64,000 bases of DNA from an uncultured Granulosicoccaceae bacterium (GTDB lineage Bacteria; Pseudomonadota; Gammaproteobacteria; Granulosicoccales; Granulosicoccaceae): assembly GCA_938028465.1 (NCBI GenBank), contig CALJAA010000028.1, positions 62,001 through 126,000 of the forward strand, given 5' to 3'. The notes under the pieces were generated by a model. That model did no database searches. It was not told the origin of the DNA and saw only the letters and a list, made by a program, of their open reading frames with translations. Of this stretch, positions 1 through 7,938 are shown piece after piece. The translations under genes and the position numbers were made by a program. Within the stretch, counting starts at the first letter, position 1. Every line of letters starts with the position of its first letter.

Positions 1-1
1 A

Positions 2-538
2 TTACCCATAGTTGCCAGTGTAAGCAATAAATCTTCACCGTTAGCGGCCTCAATCGCGTTACCATTGATCGAAGGTGGGGCGCAGCGACAGCGTAAGACT
101 TCCGAAACGCCCGCGCCAAGTAAATCTGCTGATGCTGCGGATAAAGATCCATCGAAAGCAGCAGCTAAACCGGACTTGGCGCTGACGCCAACCGAAGTTG
201 AATATGTCATCAAAACGCCGATGCTGGTTAACCGGCCGGTGCGTTCTGGTCAGCAATTGTACGCTCGAGATACTGATCTCATCGTGATGGGTTCAATTGG
301 AGCTGGCGCTGAGGTGATTGCAGACGGTAATATCCATGTGTACGGCCCGTTAAGAGGCAAAGCACTATGTGGCGTGTCAGGCAATGCTGAGACACGTATT
401 TTTTGTCAGTCTCTGGAAGCAGAGCTGGTCTCAGTTGCCGGTAACTATCGGTTGCTAGAGGAAATACCCGAAGATTTGCGCGGAAAACCAGCGCAAATCT
501 ATCTGGATAAAGACAGGCTCAATATAGAGCCGTTATAG
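2..538 (+). CDS. minC: Septum site-determining protein MinC, 5' truncated by the window edge
   Basis: The reading frame is open from base 2, so the N-terminal domain lies mostly outside the window; about 178 residues are present. The C-terminal domain is a clear MinC beta-helix: a segment beginning VRSGQQLYARD and continuing through DLIVMGSIGAGAEV and HVYGPLRGKA to AQIYLDKDRL. In the family, the N-terminal domain antagonises FtsZ polymers and the C-terminal domain dimerises and binds MinD, which recruits MinC to the membrane near the poles. An Ala/Lys/Pro-rich linker precedes the conserved domain. A TTG at 65 is an internal codon, not the likely start. minD and minE follow directly. A 16-bp tandem repeat covers the stop codon. 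Confidence 0.95.
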   Translation, partial: LPIVASVSNKSSPLAASIALPLIEGGAQRQRKTSETPAPSKSADAADKDPSKAAAKPDLALTPTEVEYVIKTPMLVNRPVRSGQQLYARDTDLIVMGSIGAGAEVIADGNIHVYGPLRGKALCGVSGNAETRIFCQSLEAELVSVAGNYRLLEEIPEDLRGKPAQIYLDKDRLNIEPL

Positions 539-562
539 CGCCATAACGTTATAGCGCCATAG
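531..562. repeat. 16-bp tandem duplication across the minC stop codon
   Basis: CGTTATAGCGCCATAA (531-546) is followed at once by CGTTATAGCGCCATAG (547-562), 15 of 16 identical. The first copy contains the TAG stop of minC (536-538). The second copy lies in the minC-minD spacer. It looks like a recent replication-slippage duplication. Confidence 0.85.
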
Positions 563-592
563 TAAGCAAAGAAGACTTTCGGGAGTGAGATC

Positions 593-1402
593 TTGACCAA
601 AACAATCGTTGTTACATCGGGCAAAGGTGGTGTAGGTAAAACAACCACCAGCGCGTCCATAGCGACAGGACTTGCACAAAAAGGCTACAAAACTGTAGTC
701 ATCGATTTCGATGTCGGTTTACGTAACCTTGATCTGATCATGGGCTGCGAGCGCCGTGTCGTCTATGATTTAGTTAATTTGGTGAACCAAGAGTCTAGCC
801 TCCACCAAACGCTAATCAAAGATAAACGTATTGATAACCTTTACATTCTGCCGGCTTCTCAAACCCGCGATAAAGATGCGTTGACTATCGAGGGTATTGC
901 TCGTGTTATGCACAAGCTCAAGAAGAGCGAATTCGATTACATTATTTGTGATTCGCCCGCTGGCATCGAGAAAGGCGCCAAGATGGCCCTGTATTTTGCG
1001 GATGAGGCAATCATTACCACTAACCCCGAAGTCAGCTCTGTGCGCGACTCAGACCGCATCTTGGGTATTCTGCAGAGTGAGTCCAAGCGTTCCAAGATGA
1101 ACGAAGACCCGGTAAAAGAACATCTGTTGATAACACGTTACAACCCCGGCCGAGTTAAAGACGGGCAAATGCTCAGTGTCGATGATATTGTCGAACTCTT
1201 GGCCATACCACTGTTAGGGATCATCCCCGAGTCGCCTACAGTGTTGGATTCGTCAAACGCCGGTAAACCGGTGATCTTAGACCCTGCCAGTGAGGCAGGC
1301 CAGGCTTACTCCGACGCCATAGATCGGCTGTTAGGCGACACTAAGCCACATCGTTTCTTGGAGGCCGAGAAAAAAGGCTTTCTTAAGCGTTTATTCGGGT
1401 AA
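593..1402 (+). CDS. minD: Septum site-determining ATPase MinD
   Basis: 269 residues, the usual length. The deviant Walker A motif of the ParA/MinD family, KGGVGKTT, is at residues 11-18, followed by VVIDFDVGLRNLDLIMG and the IICDSPAGIE switch/Walker B region. The C-terminus (EAEKKGFLKRLFG) is the amphipathic membrane-targeting helix. In the family, MinD-ATP binds the inner membrane, recruits MinC and is released by MinE, producing pole-to-pole oscillation. The start is TTG at 593, preceded by GGGAGTGAG, a good Shine-Dalgarno sequence; no ATG fits the conserved N-terminus (MTKTIVVTSGKGGVGKT). It lies 54 bp after minC and 6 bp before minE, so one operon is likely. Confidence 0.97.
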   Translation: MTKTIVVTSGKGGVGKTTTSASIATGLAQKGYKTVVIDFDVGLRNLDLIMGCERRVVYDLVNLVNQESSLHQTLIKDKRIDNLYILPASQTRDKDALTIEGIARVMHKLKKSEFDYIICDSPAGIEKGAKMALYFADEAIITTNPEVSSVRDSDRILGILQSESKRSKMNEDPVKEHLLITRYNPGRVKDGQMLSVDDIVELLAIPLLGIIPESPTVLDSSNAGKPVILDPASEAGQAYSDAIDRLLGDTKPHRFLEAEKKGFLKRLFG

Positions 1403-1408
1403 AGCATC

Positions 1409-1699
1409 ATGGGTATATTCAGTTTTTTCAGAAGTCGCGCAGAGGACGCATCGGCAAAAGTTGCAAAGGATCGTTTGCAGGTGTTGATTGCACATGAGCG
1501 TACTGGCCGTAATGGCCCAGATTATTTGCCCATGCTGAAAAAAGACATCCTCGCTGTCATCAAAAAATATGTCAGCGTAGGCGAAGAGCAAGTTTCAGTG
1601 CAACTCGATACACAAGACGATTGCGATGTACTCGAATTGAACATTACGTTGCCAGAAGCGGATGAAGCCAAGCCGGCTGCAAAGCCTGCGACTGCGTAA
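1409..1699 (+). CDS. minE: Cell division topological specificity factor MinE
   Basis: 96 residues. The N-terminus MGIFSFFRSR is the membrane-binding helix, followed by the anti-MinCD segment (AKDRLQVLIAHER) and the C-terminal topological-specificity domain (YLPMLKKDILAVIKKYV). MinE stimulates the MinD ATPase and keeps MinC away from midcell. The last residues, rich in Ala, Lys and Pro, extend slightly beyond the conserved domain. The ATG start is 6 bp after the minD stop, and the gene closes the minCDE operon. Confidence 0.97.
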   Translation: MGIFSFFRSRAEDASAKVAKDRLQVLIAHERTGRNGPDYLPMLKKDILAVIKKYVSVGEEQVSVQLDTQDDCDVLELNITLPEADEAKPAAKPATA

Positions 1700-2141
1700 C
1701 TTGCATTCCGCGTCAGCATAACGTCGTTTGTTGCGTAATTTTTAACCGCTTATTTAACCCCAGCGCTGTTCTGCGCTGGGTTCAAAAATAAACTTTCCGT
1801 ATAGCAAGATTTCCTCGCCAGCGCTAAATTTGCGTTCGCCCGAAAGTTTTTTCTGGACACTTTGGCGAATTTCCGTGGCTTGTCAGCACGCGGGATTGCC
1901 CTAAAAGCCTCAGTTTGTTGCATAAAAACCACTATTTCCGAAATTGTTTAAAAACCAGTCAAAATCGACTGGCCAAGTCTATATTCTCTTCTACACTTGT
2001 TCTCGTGCGGTGCCACACTGCTCAGCTGTCTTTCAGAAATTCGCAAAATTTGTTGCATTATTCTGACAAGCTGACTAGAGTTGCGTCACCTGAACACGTA
2101 TTTAGTTCCACACAGCAAATATTTTCTGATTGGAGAAAACT
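1700..2141. other. Intergenic region between minE and the porin gene
   Basis: No convincing gene is seen in this 440-bp stretch. A GC-rich hairpin (1759-1780) could end minCDE transcription. Upstream of the porin, TTGCAT at 2053-2058 and TAGAGT at 2076-2081 are 17 bp apart and could form a weak sigma-70 promoter. This is a guess from pattern only. The remainder is AT-rich, as expected for the leader of a highly expressed porin. Confidence 0.4.
1759..1780 (+). terminator. minE: Possible terminator hairpin after minE
   Basis: CCCAGCGC and GCGCTGGG form an 8-bp perfect stem around the loop TGTTCT. The hairpin sits 60 bp after the minE stop. No clear T-run follows, so it may be a weak or Rho-assisted terminator, or an RNA 3'-end stabiliser. 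Confidence 0.4.
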
Positions 2142-3050
2142 ATGAAATTAACTAAAACAGCAGTGGCTCTTGCAGTAGCAAGTTTAGTAGCGGTACCAAT
2201 GTCGGCATCTGCAACGACAACCTTATCTGGACTTGTTCAGATCAAAATCCAAGGTAATGATGCGGAGGATGACACTACAACACCAGAACGAGAAGGTGAT
2301 TTGAACTTCGCTGCAGGCGACGTACTATTCGGTATCACAAGTGAGCACACAATGAACAATGGCCTAACCGGTTACGGTAGCTTGCGTGCTGACATCGACA
2401 GCCTTTCAAATTCAGGTCAGGCAGACGCAGATAGCGTGTATGCAGGTATCAAAGGTGGTTTTGGTGACCTACGTTTCGGCGAAATTCCTCTAGCTGTTGA
2501 GTACGGCCAGCTATCTAACGACATTTATGACGTTGGTGCTGAGATCAACGGTGGTGTTAGCTACACTGGCACATTTGGCCCTGCTTCAATTATCGCAAAC
2601 TGGTCTCCAAGTGCTAACAATGGTGTTGCAGGCAACAACGACGACACAGTTGGTGTTGGTGCTAAGTTCAGCATTGGTGGTTTTTCTTTCGGTGTAGGTA
2701 CTGAAAACCGTCTAGATCTAGCCAATACAGCGTTCGGCGCATCATTCGGTTATGCGGGTGCTACTATCGGTATTCACGCTGCGACTAAAGAAAACGCAGG
2801 CGCAGGTGCTGACGATACTGAAATCTTTGGTATCAAAGTCGGCTACGGCATCGGCAACGTTTCTCTTGGCTTAACTCACATGACTCAAGAAACTGGTAAC
2901 GCTGAAGAAGACACTACTCGTCTAGATATCGTTTATGACATGGGTGGCGACACTGAGCTTAGCGCACGTTTCAACGCTTATGGCGACAACGACAATGACG
3001 ACGCAGAAGCTGAGTCTGATTACCGCGTACAGTTAACTAAATTCTTCTAA
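2142..3050 (+). CDS. Outer-membrane porin, general (gram-negative porin family)
   Basis: 302 residues. The ATG at 2142 has GGAGAA upstream and begins a classical signal peptide (MKLTKTAVALAVASLVAVP, cleavage near ASA|TTTLSG). The mature protein alternates Gly/aromatic-rich strands with acidic loops and ends in Phe (QLTKFF), the signature of outer-membrane beta-barrels recognised by the BAM complex. Segments such as YAGIKGGFGDLRFGEIP and GVSYTGTFGP are typical of the general diffusion porin superfamily. Loops are rich in Asp, Glu and Asn, as is common in marine bacteria. It is monocistronic: a long leader precedes it and a strong terminator follows. The solute preference cannot be deduced. Confidence 0.88.
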   Translation: MKLTKTAVALAVASLVAVPMSASATTTLSGLVQIKIQGNDAEDDTTTPEREGDLNFAAGDVLFGITSEHTMNNGLTGYGSLRADIDSLSNSGQADADSVYAGIKGGFGDLRFGEIPLAVEYGQLSNDIYDVGAEINGGVSYTGTFGPASIIANWSPSANNGVAGNNDDTVGVGAKFSIGGFSFGVGTENRLDLANTAFGASFGYAGATIGIHAATKENAGAGADDTEIFGIKVGYGIGNVSLGLTHMTQETGNAEEDTTRLDIVYDMGGDTELSARFNAYGDNDNDDAEAESDYRVQLTKFF

Positions 3051-3108
3051 GATTACTTAGCAGTATGAGTTAACAAGTAAGTTCAACATCTTGTTGAAAG
3101 AGTTGTAT

Positions 3109-3140
3109 AAAAAAGCCCCGATGATTCGGGGCTTTTTTTT
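3109..3140 (+). terminator. Rho-independent terminator of the porin gene
   Basis: AAAAGCCCCG (3111-3120), loop ATGATT, CGGGGCTTTT, continuing into a T-run to 3140. The A-run before and T-run after make it potentially bidirectional, which suits the convergent gene ending at 3191. Confidence 0.93.
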
Positions 3141-3190
3141 GTCCATTTGTTCCGTCCTGAAATACGTTGGCATAATCAGTAGCGTTGCGA

Positions 3191-5002
3191 CTACGTACTC
3201 TGGTCGCTAATGTGAATTGTTTCGCCCGGTTGCTCGGTAGATTCGAGGTTTTTCATTGAGCGTTTTAAGCCAGCGATAAATAAACTGAAAAATTCTACAT
3301 GTGTATTGCTAGGGTGTAGCTCTGGTCGCGTTATAGCGTCGGCCAGACAGCTATATAGTTTTAGATTCTCTGTGCTGATGTATGAACGTGCCATTGGCCC
3401 GGCCTGTCGCAAGCAATACCAATCCGCAATCAGCCTCATCATTGAACAGCTGCTAAAGTTGTCGTGCGTTAATTCGTATTGTGCAGCGATCACATCAAGT
3501 TCAGAGGCTAACTTTATTGATAGGGCAGCTGGCAACTTGCCAAATTTTAACGTTTGTGATGAATCCGCTTGCGCCAGAAATAGGTAGACAAGGTCTGCTG
3601 TGGTGGTGGTGTCAATTTGTTTCGAGATATCCGCAGGCCATTCTTTGATAAGAAAATGGTGCTTTACGCGAGTGCTCATTTTTCGATACAGAAATTCCCC
3701 GTAAGTCGTAGCGTTCAGTGCAGACTTATCTAAATCGCTTAATTCTCTATTTTGTGATCGGTAGTGATCAATCAGCATCGGATCAACGGTCATAGCGCTG
3801 ATGGGTATGGTGCTTACTTCGCAGCTCTTGTTCCGTGTTTGGATAAGTTTGTAGCCAGCCGGAAAAGACACCAGTGACGGTACTGCAATATCAGTTAACT
3901 GTTTGTCACCACTTGTATGCTTCGTTGTATTGTTAACATGCATATGGCCGCTGAAGTGTAAATTTAATCCTGCAGCGATTAACGCATCAGCAACCGTTGC
4001 CTCCGGTGCCCGTCGTACGACTAAATTGTCACCAAATAGTCGACTCTCGATCTGAGTGTGCTGATCGATGGAGTCGATCACGGGGTAGTGAGAAAAAGTG
4101 AGTAGTTGTTTGCCTAGCAACTCAGCTCGTGTGCAAACATCCTTTATCCAATCAATTAAAAATGGCTTAACACGTAATACCGCATTCCATCCTGCGTCAG
4201 AACTATTCAAAAACGTAGTTTTTTTACTTGGGTCGGTTGCGCCGTTGCGGGGTTCAAATACATTGGCATCTACCATCAATAGCCAAATGCCTTCGATCGG
4301 CTCTACAAGGTAGGATGCATCCATTATCGAGTGCGTCACTGATCCATCTTCCGATTTTGCGTTATACATCCGTGACTCTGTCGCATCGGATGTGCCGAAA
4401 GGTGTTTCCCAGTGAGTGTAGTCAGCATGCTTGAATAAACCGAAATCTGCCATGGCTAGTAGGTGTGCAGGTGATCCTTCGCAATACATATTTTTTGTTA
4501 ATACAGAAGTTTCGCTTTCGGATGCTGCGACCTTGGGGTCGCTAGTGACCAACACTGTGTTTCCAGTTGTATTCACAAAGCGGGTTGATTTATGTTTGCC
4601 TATAGGGCCATAGAAATCGTGATTGCCTGGAATAGCGTAAAACGCCATATCGTATTCACGCCGATAGTGGTGAAGCAGATCGACGATGCGCTTTGTCGAT
4701 TCTATTTGGCCATCATCTGTGTAATCGCCGAGTAAGACCACGTGGCGCACATTGCGTTGTTGGATATCAGTAAGCGCAGTTGTTAGTGCATCTTTACTTT
4801 CGTTGAACACACGTGTGGATCTGCGCGTGTCTTGCCAGCTTCTGAGGGTAAGTGTCTTGCCATTGATGGTGCAGCTGGCACTACCGTAGTCGCTGTCTAT
4901 ATCGTGCAAATGCGCGTCAGCTATAACAGCGATGCTCGGTAATTCAATCATTGAAATAATATGTTCACACGATGGTTGGTTTATGATACTCCAAGTATTC
5001 AT
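3191..5002 (-). CDS. Calcineurin-like metallophosphoesterase, large cytoplasmic form
   Basis: 603 residues. The five metallophosphoesterase motifs are visible in order: DAH (29-31), GD (92-93, in LLGDYTDDG), GNHD (126-129), then SHYP and GHMHVN around the middle of the protein. In this family they bind two metal ions and hydrolyse phosphomonoesters or phosphodiesters. No signal peptide or membrane segment is seen. The C-terminal 200 or so residues are helical and not recognised. The start at 5002 is uncertain; an internal Met at residue 18 lies just before the first motif. The gene is divergent from the glycosyltransferase starting at 5020, with only 17 bp between the start codons, so it may belong to the neighbouring glycan cluster. 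Substrate unknown. Confidence 0.8.
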   Translation of the reverse strand: MNTWSIINQPSCEHIISMIELPSIAVIADAHLHDIDSDYGSASCTINGKTLTLRSWQDTRRSTRVFNESKDALTTALTDIQQRNVRHVVLLGDYTDDGQIESTKRIVDLLHHYRREYDMAFYAIPGNHDFYGPIGKHKSTRFVNTTGNTVLVTSDPKVAASESETSVLTKNMYCEGSPAHLLAMADFGLFKHADYTHWETPFGTSDATESRMYNAKSEDGSVTHSIMDASYLVEPIEGIWLLMVDANVFEPRNGATDPSKKTTFLNSSDAGWNAVLRVKPFLIDWIKDVCTRAELLGKQLLTFSHYPVIDSIDQHTQIESRLFGDNLVVRRAPEATVADALIAAGLNLHFSGHMHVNNTTKHTSGDKQLTDIAVPSLVSFPAGYKLIQTRNKSCEVSTIPISAMTVDPMLIDHYRSQNRELSDLDKSALNATTYGEFLYRKMSTRVKHHFLIKEWPADISKQIDTTTTADLVYLFLAQADSSQTLKFGKLPAALSIKLASELDVIAAQYELTHDNFSSCSMMRLIADWYCLRQAGPMARSYISTENLKLYSCLADAITRPELHPSNTHVEFFSLFIAGLKRSMKNLESTEQPGETIHISDQST

Positions 5003-5019
5003 TTTAAATTTGAGCTGGC

Positions 5020-6117
5020 GTGACTAACCCAACTGTCGCCTTTTATTCTCCGCTTAAGCCACCTGATCATGAGATCCCATCGGGAGATCGTCTAATGGCT
5101 CGCTTATTGATTGATTGTATGGATAGGGCGGGCTATCAAGTAGCCGTAGCTTCCACGCTGCGAGCGTTCGTTAAAAAATCAGATGATGTCACTGCGGTTG
5201 AGCAACTCAAGCATAGTGCTCAATCAGAAATCCAGCGATTGACAAAACTCTGGACGCAGCAAGGTGCGCCTTCACTTTGGTTTTGTTATCACCCTTACTA
5301 TAAATCACCAGATTTAATTGGGCCAGTGTTGTGTAAAGAATTTAACATCCCGTACATCACTGCTGAGGCTAGTTTTTCTCAGCGCCGTACTCAAGGTGTT
5401 TGGGGGTATTTACAGAACCAGGTCGTCAAGTCAATTAAAGATGCGGCGGTCAATATTTGTTTCACTGAGCGAGACAAATTTGGTTTGCGCAACGGTGTTC
5501 CATCTGCCAATTTGCTTAAGTTGCCTCCCTTTATTGATACGACAATTTTTTTGCAACATCCAATCAGTACGCAAACATCTCATTTGGTCACTGTTGCCAT
5601 GATGCGCTCGGGTGACAAGATGAATAGTTATATTAGATTAGCGGCAGCGCTTGAGCATTTACAGCATTTACCGTGGACGCTATCCATTGTGGGTGATGGC
5701 TTATTAAACAGTGAAGTGCGGACACTGTTTGCTAAATTTCCTGCTGAGCGAATCATCTGGCACGGGCGACAAAGCCGTGCTGACATCGCGGCCCTATTTG
5801 CGCGTTCTACTTTGTATGTGTGGCCTGGGTGTGGTGAAGCTTATGGGCTTGCGTACCTTGAAGCGCAAGCGGCAGGTTTGCCTGTTATTGCCTACGATAC
5901 CGCGGGTGTGCCTGAGGTAGTAAAATCGGGATACAGCGGTATCCTCACACCTGTGGATGACGATAAGTTATTTGCAGCAGCTATTGAAAAATTGCTGGGC
6001 GATAAACAAAAGCGAGAACTCATGTCACAACAGGCAAGGTCGCATGTAGAGCGACTGCATGGGTTTGAGCAGGCTAGTTCTGCGCTTGGTTTGCTGCTGC
6101 GAAAACACATTAGATAA
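5020..6117 (+). CDS. Glycosyltransferase, GT4-like (GT-B fold)
   Basis: 365 residues, starting at GTG (5020) with GAGCTGG upstream. The C-terminal half carries the GT4 donor-binding signature: PGCGEAYGLAYLEAQAAGLPV, with the EX7E pair, and AGVPEVV. The N-terminus (FYSPLKPPDHEIPSGDRLMARLL) resembles the acceptor domain of a GT4 subgroup found near polysaccharide deacetylases. Retaining GT4 enzymes transfer a sugar from a nucleotide-sugar to a lipid or glycan acceptor in the cytoplasm. There is no membrane segment. It is 5 bp upstream of a CE4-like deacetylase, so the two probably act on the same glycan. Sugar and acceptor are unknown. Confidence 0.85.
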   Translation: MTNPTVAFYSPLKPPDHEIPSGDRLMARLLIDCMDRAGYQVAVASTLRAFVKKSDDVTAVEQLKHSAQSEIQRLTKLWTQQGAPSLWFCYHPYYKSPDLIGPVLCKEFNIPYITAEASFSQRRTQGVWGYLQNQVVKSIKDAAVNICFTERDKFGLRNGVPSANLLKLPPFIDTTIFLQHPISTQTSHLVTVAMMRSGDKMNSYIRLAAALEHLQHLPWTLSIVGDGLLNSEVRTLFAKFPAERIIWHGRQSRADIAALFARSTLYVWPGCGEAYGLAYLEAQAAGLPVIAYDTAGVPEVVKSGYSGILTPVDDDKLFAAAIEKLLGDKQKRELMSQQARSHVERLHGFEQASSALGLLLRKHIR

Positions 6118-6122
6118 AGTGC

Positions 6123-6875
6123 ATGAGCAATCTTGATACGATGAAACGTTTACAGCACGTATTAACCGAACGTGCCAACGCTGGTTTTCCTGTTCAGTTC
6201 TGGTTGCGTGATGATGATGCGATAGAGCCAACTAAGTCGCTTGATCGATTACTTGATTTGACGGAGCGTTTTGCTGTGCCGATTACCTTGGCGGTTATCC
6301 CTGCACGCGCAGGTGACGCTTTGGCGGAACGTTTAGCGTCACGTAGTGAGGTGGCAGTGGCAGTGCATGGGTGGTCGCACACAAACCATGCGCCAACGAA
6401 TGAAAAAAAACAAGAGCTTGGCATGCATCGTCCTATCGTTGAAGTAGTGGCAGAATTAGAGCGTGGGTATAACGAACTTGCTCAACGACATGCTGAACAA
6501 TTCGTGCCGCTATTGGTACCGCCGTGGAATCGAATTGATGCGGCTATCGTTGAAGCATTACCGAGTGTTGGCTATAAAGCCTTATCAACTTTTGGTGCCC
6601 AATCATCCGATGCTATTTCAATGATGAATACACACATCGATGTGATTGACTGGAAAGGGACGCGTGGTGGTCGATCTATCAATGATCTTTTCTCTGAGAT
6701 GGTCACCTTGGTAGAAAGTACTCGCACACCAATTGGCATACTCACTCATCATTTAGTGCACGATGATCCTGTTTGGCTTTTTTTGGAAAAGCTGTTTGCT
6801 TCAACAACAATGCATGCAGGAGCAAGCTGGGTATCTATTAACACGCTCGTGCCGGCCTTATCTCCACACCCATGA
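6123..6875 (+). CDS. Polysaccharide deacetylase-like protein (CE4/NodB fold), first copy
   Basis: 250 residues. Motifs compatible with the NodB-homology fold are RDDDA (29-33), HGWSHTNH with H82, H86 and H89, and PPWNR (133-137). In CE4 enzymes the aspartate and two histidines hold a metal ion used to remove N- or O-acetyl groups from sugars. The DDD motif differs from the usual TFDDG, so activity is an inference. No signal peptide, so action on a cytoplasmic or lipid-linked precursor is more likely than on surface polymer. It is a paralogue of 17682-18467. The 3' end overlaps the convergent gene 6858-7826 by 18 bp. Confidence 0.8.
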   Translation: MSNLDTMKRLQHVLTERANAGFPVQFWLRDDDAIEPTKSLDRLLDLTERFAVPITLAVIPARAGDALAERLASRSEVAVAVHGWSHTNHAPTNEKKQELGMHRPIVEVVAELERGYNELAQRHAEQFVPLLVPPWNRIDAAIVEALPSVGYKALSTFGAQSSDAISMMNTHIDVIDWKGTRGGRSINDLFSEMVTLVESTRTPIGILTHHLVHDDPVWLFLEKLFASTTMHAGASWVSINTLVPALSPHP

Positions 6876-7826
6876 CTTCCAGGCGAGTAATAAGCCTTTA
6901 TCTTGAGCTTGTGCTTGTTGGCACCAGCGCTCCACGCTAGGTAAGGGTGTTTCCTGAGGGAGCTTGCCTGCAACTAGATCAGCATCAGCAAGTGTTACCG
7001 AGCCCCCGCGAGCCATTAGCGTAAAAATTAACGGCCCAGTTGTCCACCAAGCAGGGGCGTTAGGTAGTGCGTTCATTACATTATGTAGTGTGGTAGTTAG
7101 GCGTTTGAATACCGGATGATTAGGCGGTGTTGCTAACATCGAGTTGGCTAACAGTAAGCCGCCTTTTCCGGTATTGCGCGGTACATCTTCGGCCATGGCT
7201 GTTAGCCCAATCATTGGAATAAAATCGTGAAAGCCTAAATCGTTACGGGTCGGGTACCAATCGCTATCGAGGTACAGGCCACCGAGTTTTTCGAGTATGA
7301 GATAGCGGGCCACATCGACAGCACCGGGGTAGTCACCTTTTTGCAGCATATCTGCGTACACAGGGTTTTCGTTTAGGCCCAGTTCATTCAGATTGTCATC
7401 GTTCCATAATTGATACTCATAGCCTTGCGTCTGGGCATGAGCTTGCCAGGCGTTAGTACCGATTGGCGCATCATCTGGGCCTATCCAGATTTGATGAATC
7501 TTACGCGGAATGGGCTCGCTGTTAGCTTTTGCTATTGCCCGGCGCTCTGCGCTTGTAAACTGCGTGTAGGGGCTTAGCAGCGCCGGTGGTGGGACCAAAT
7601 GAAATTGGTAGCCAATGCTCTGAACGGCGTCTTTTTCAGCCTTGGCAAGCTTTAGAAGGGCTGATTGCAAGCGTCTTGGCAAGCCAAGTGAGGTGTTGTG
7701 GCCCAATAGTTTGGCTTGAGGATCCCTTGAAAGCGCTGTCAGGACCTCCCTAGCCGCTTGAAATTGCCCTTGCATCCGTAGCGTTGCAGCCGCTCTTAGC
7801 TGGTCATTCAGTCTTTTTTTGTCCAC
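6858..7826 (-). CDS. Glycosyltransferase with DXD motif, GT32/OCH1-like
   Basis: 322 residues, GTG start at 7826. The conserved core reads IPRKIHQIWIG, followed by GYEYQLWND, VARYLILEKLGGLYLDSD (DSD as the DXD metal/nucleotide-sugar motif) and later PAWWTTGP. This is the sugar-binding DXD region of GT32-type transferases, which add hexoses to oligosaccharides. About 110 residues before the core are helical and might be a protein-interaction segment. It is the only gene of the glycan region read leftwards. It overlaps the deacetylase gene tail to tail and lies head to head with the ABC transporter operon (112 bp to 7939). Confidence 0.82.
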   Translation of the reverse strand: MDKKRLNDQLRAAATLRMQGQFQAAREVLTALSRDPQAKLLGHNTSLGLPRRLQSALLKLAKAEKDAVQSIGYQFHLVPPPALLSPYTQFTSAERRAIAKANSEPIPRKIHQIWIGPDDAPIGTNAWQAHAQTQGYEYQLWNDDNLNELGLNENPVYADMLQKGDYPGAVDVARYLILEKLGGLYLDSDWYPTRNDLGFHDFIPMIGLTAMAEDVPRNTGKGGLLLANSMLATPPNHPVFKRLTTTLHNVMNALPNAPAWWTTGPLIFTLMARGGSVTLADADLVAGKLPQETPLPSVERWCQQAQAQDKGLLLAWKSWVWR

Positions 7827-7938
7827 GCGTGATCCACAATTCAGGGCAATAACTTAGTTAAACGGCCCTATTACGATCATGTTATCTTGTGGTGTCCGTT
7901 TCGCAAAGCCTATCAACAGTTAAAATATCGTTTGGGTC

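Noticed and set aside
59-256. Minus-strand open frame opposite minC
   Set aside because: It lies wholly within the conserved minC frame and has no recognisable content.
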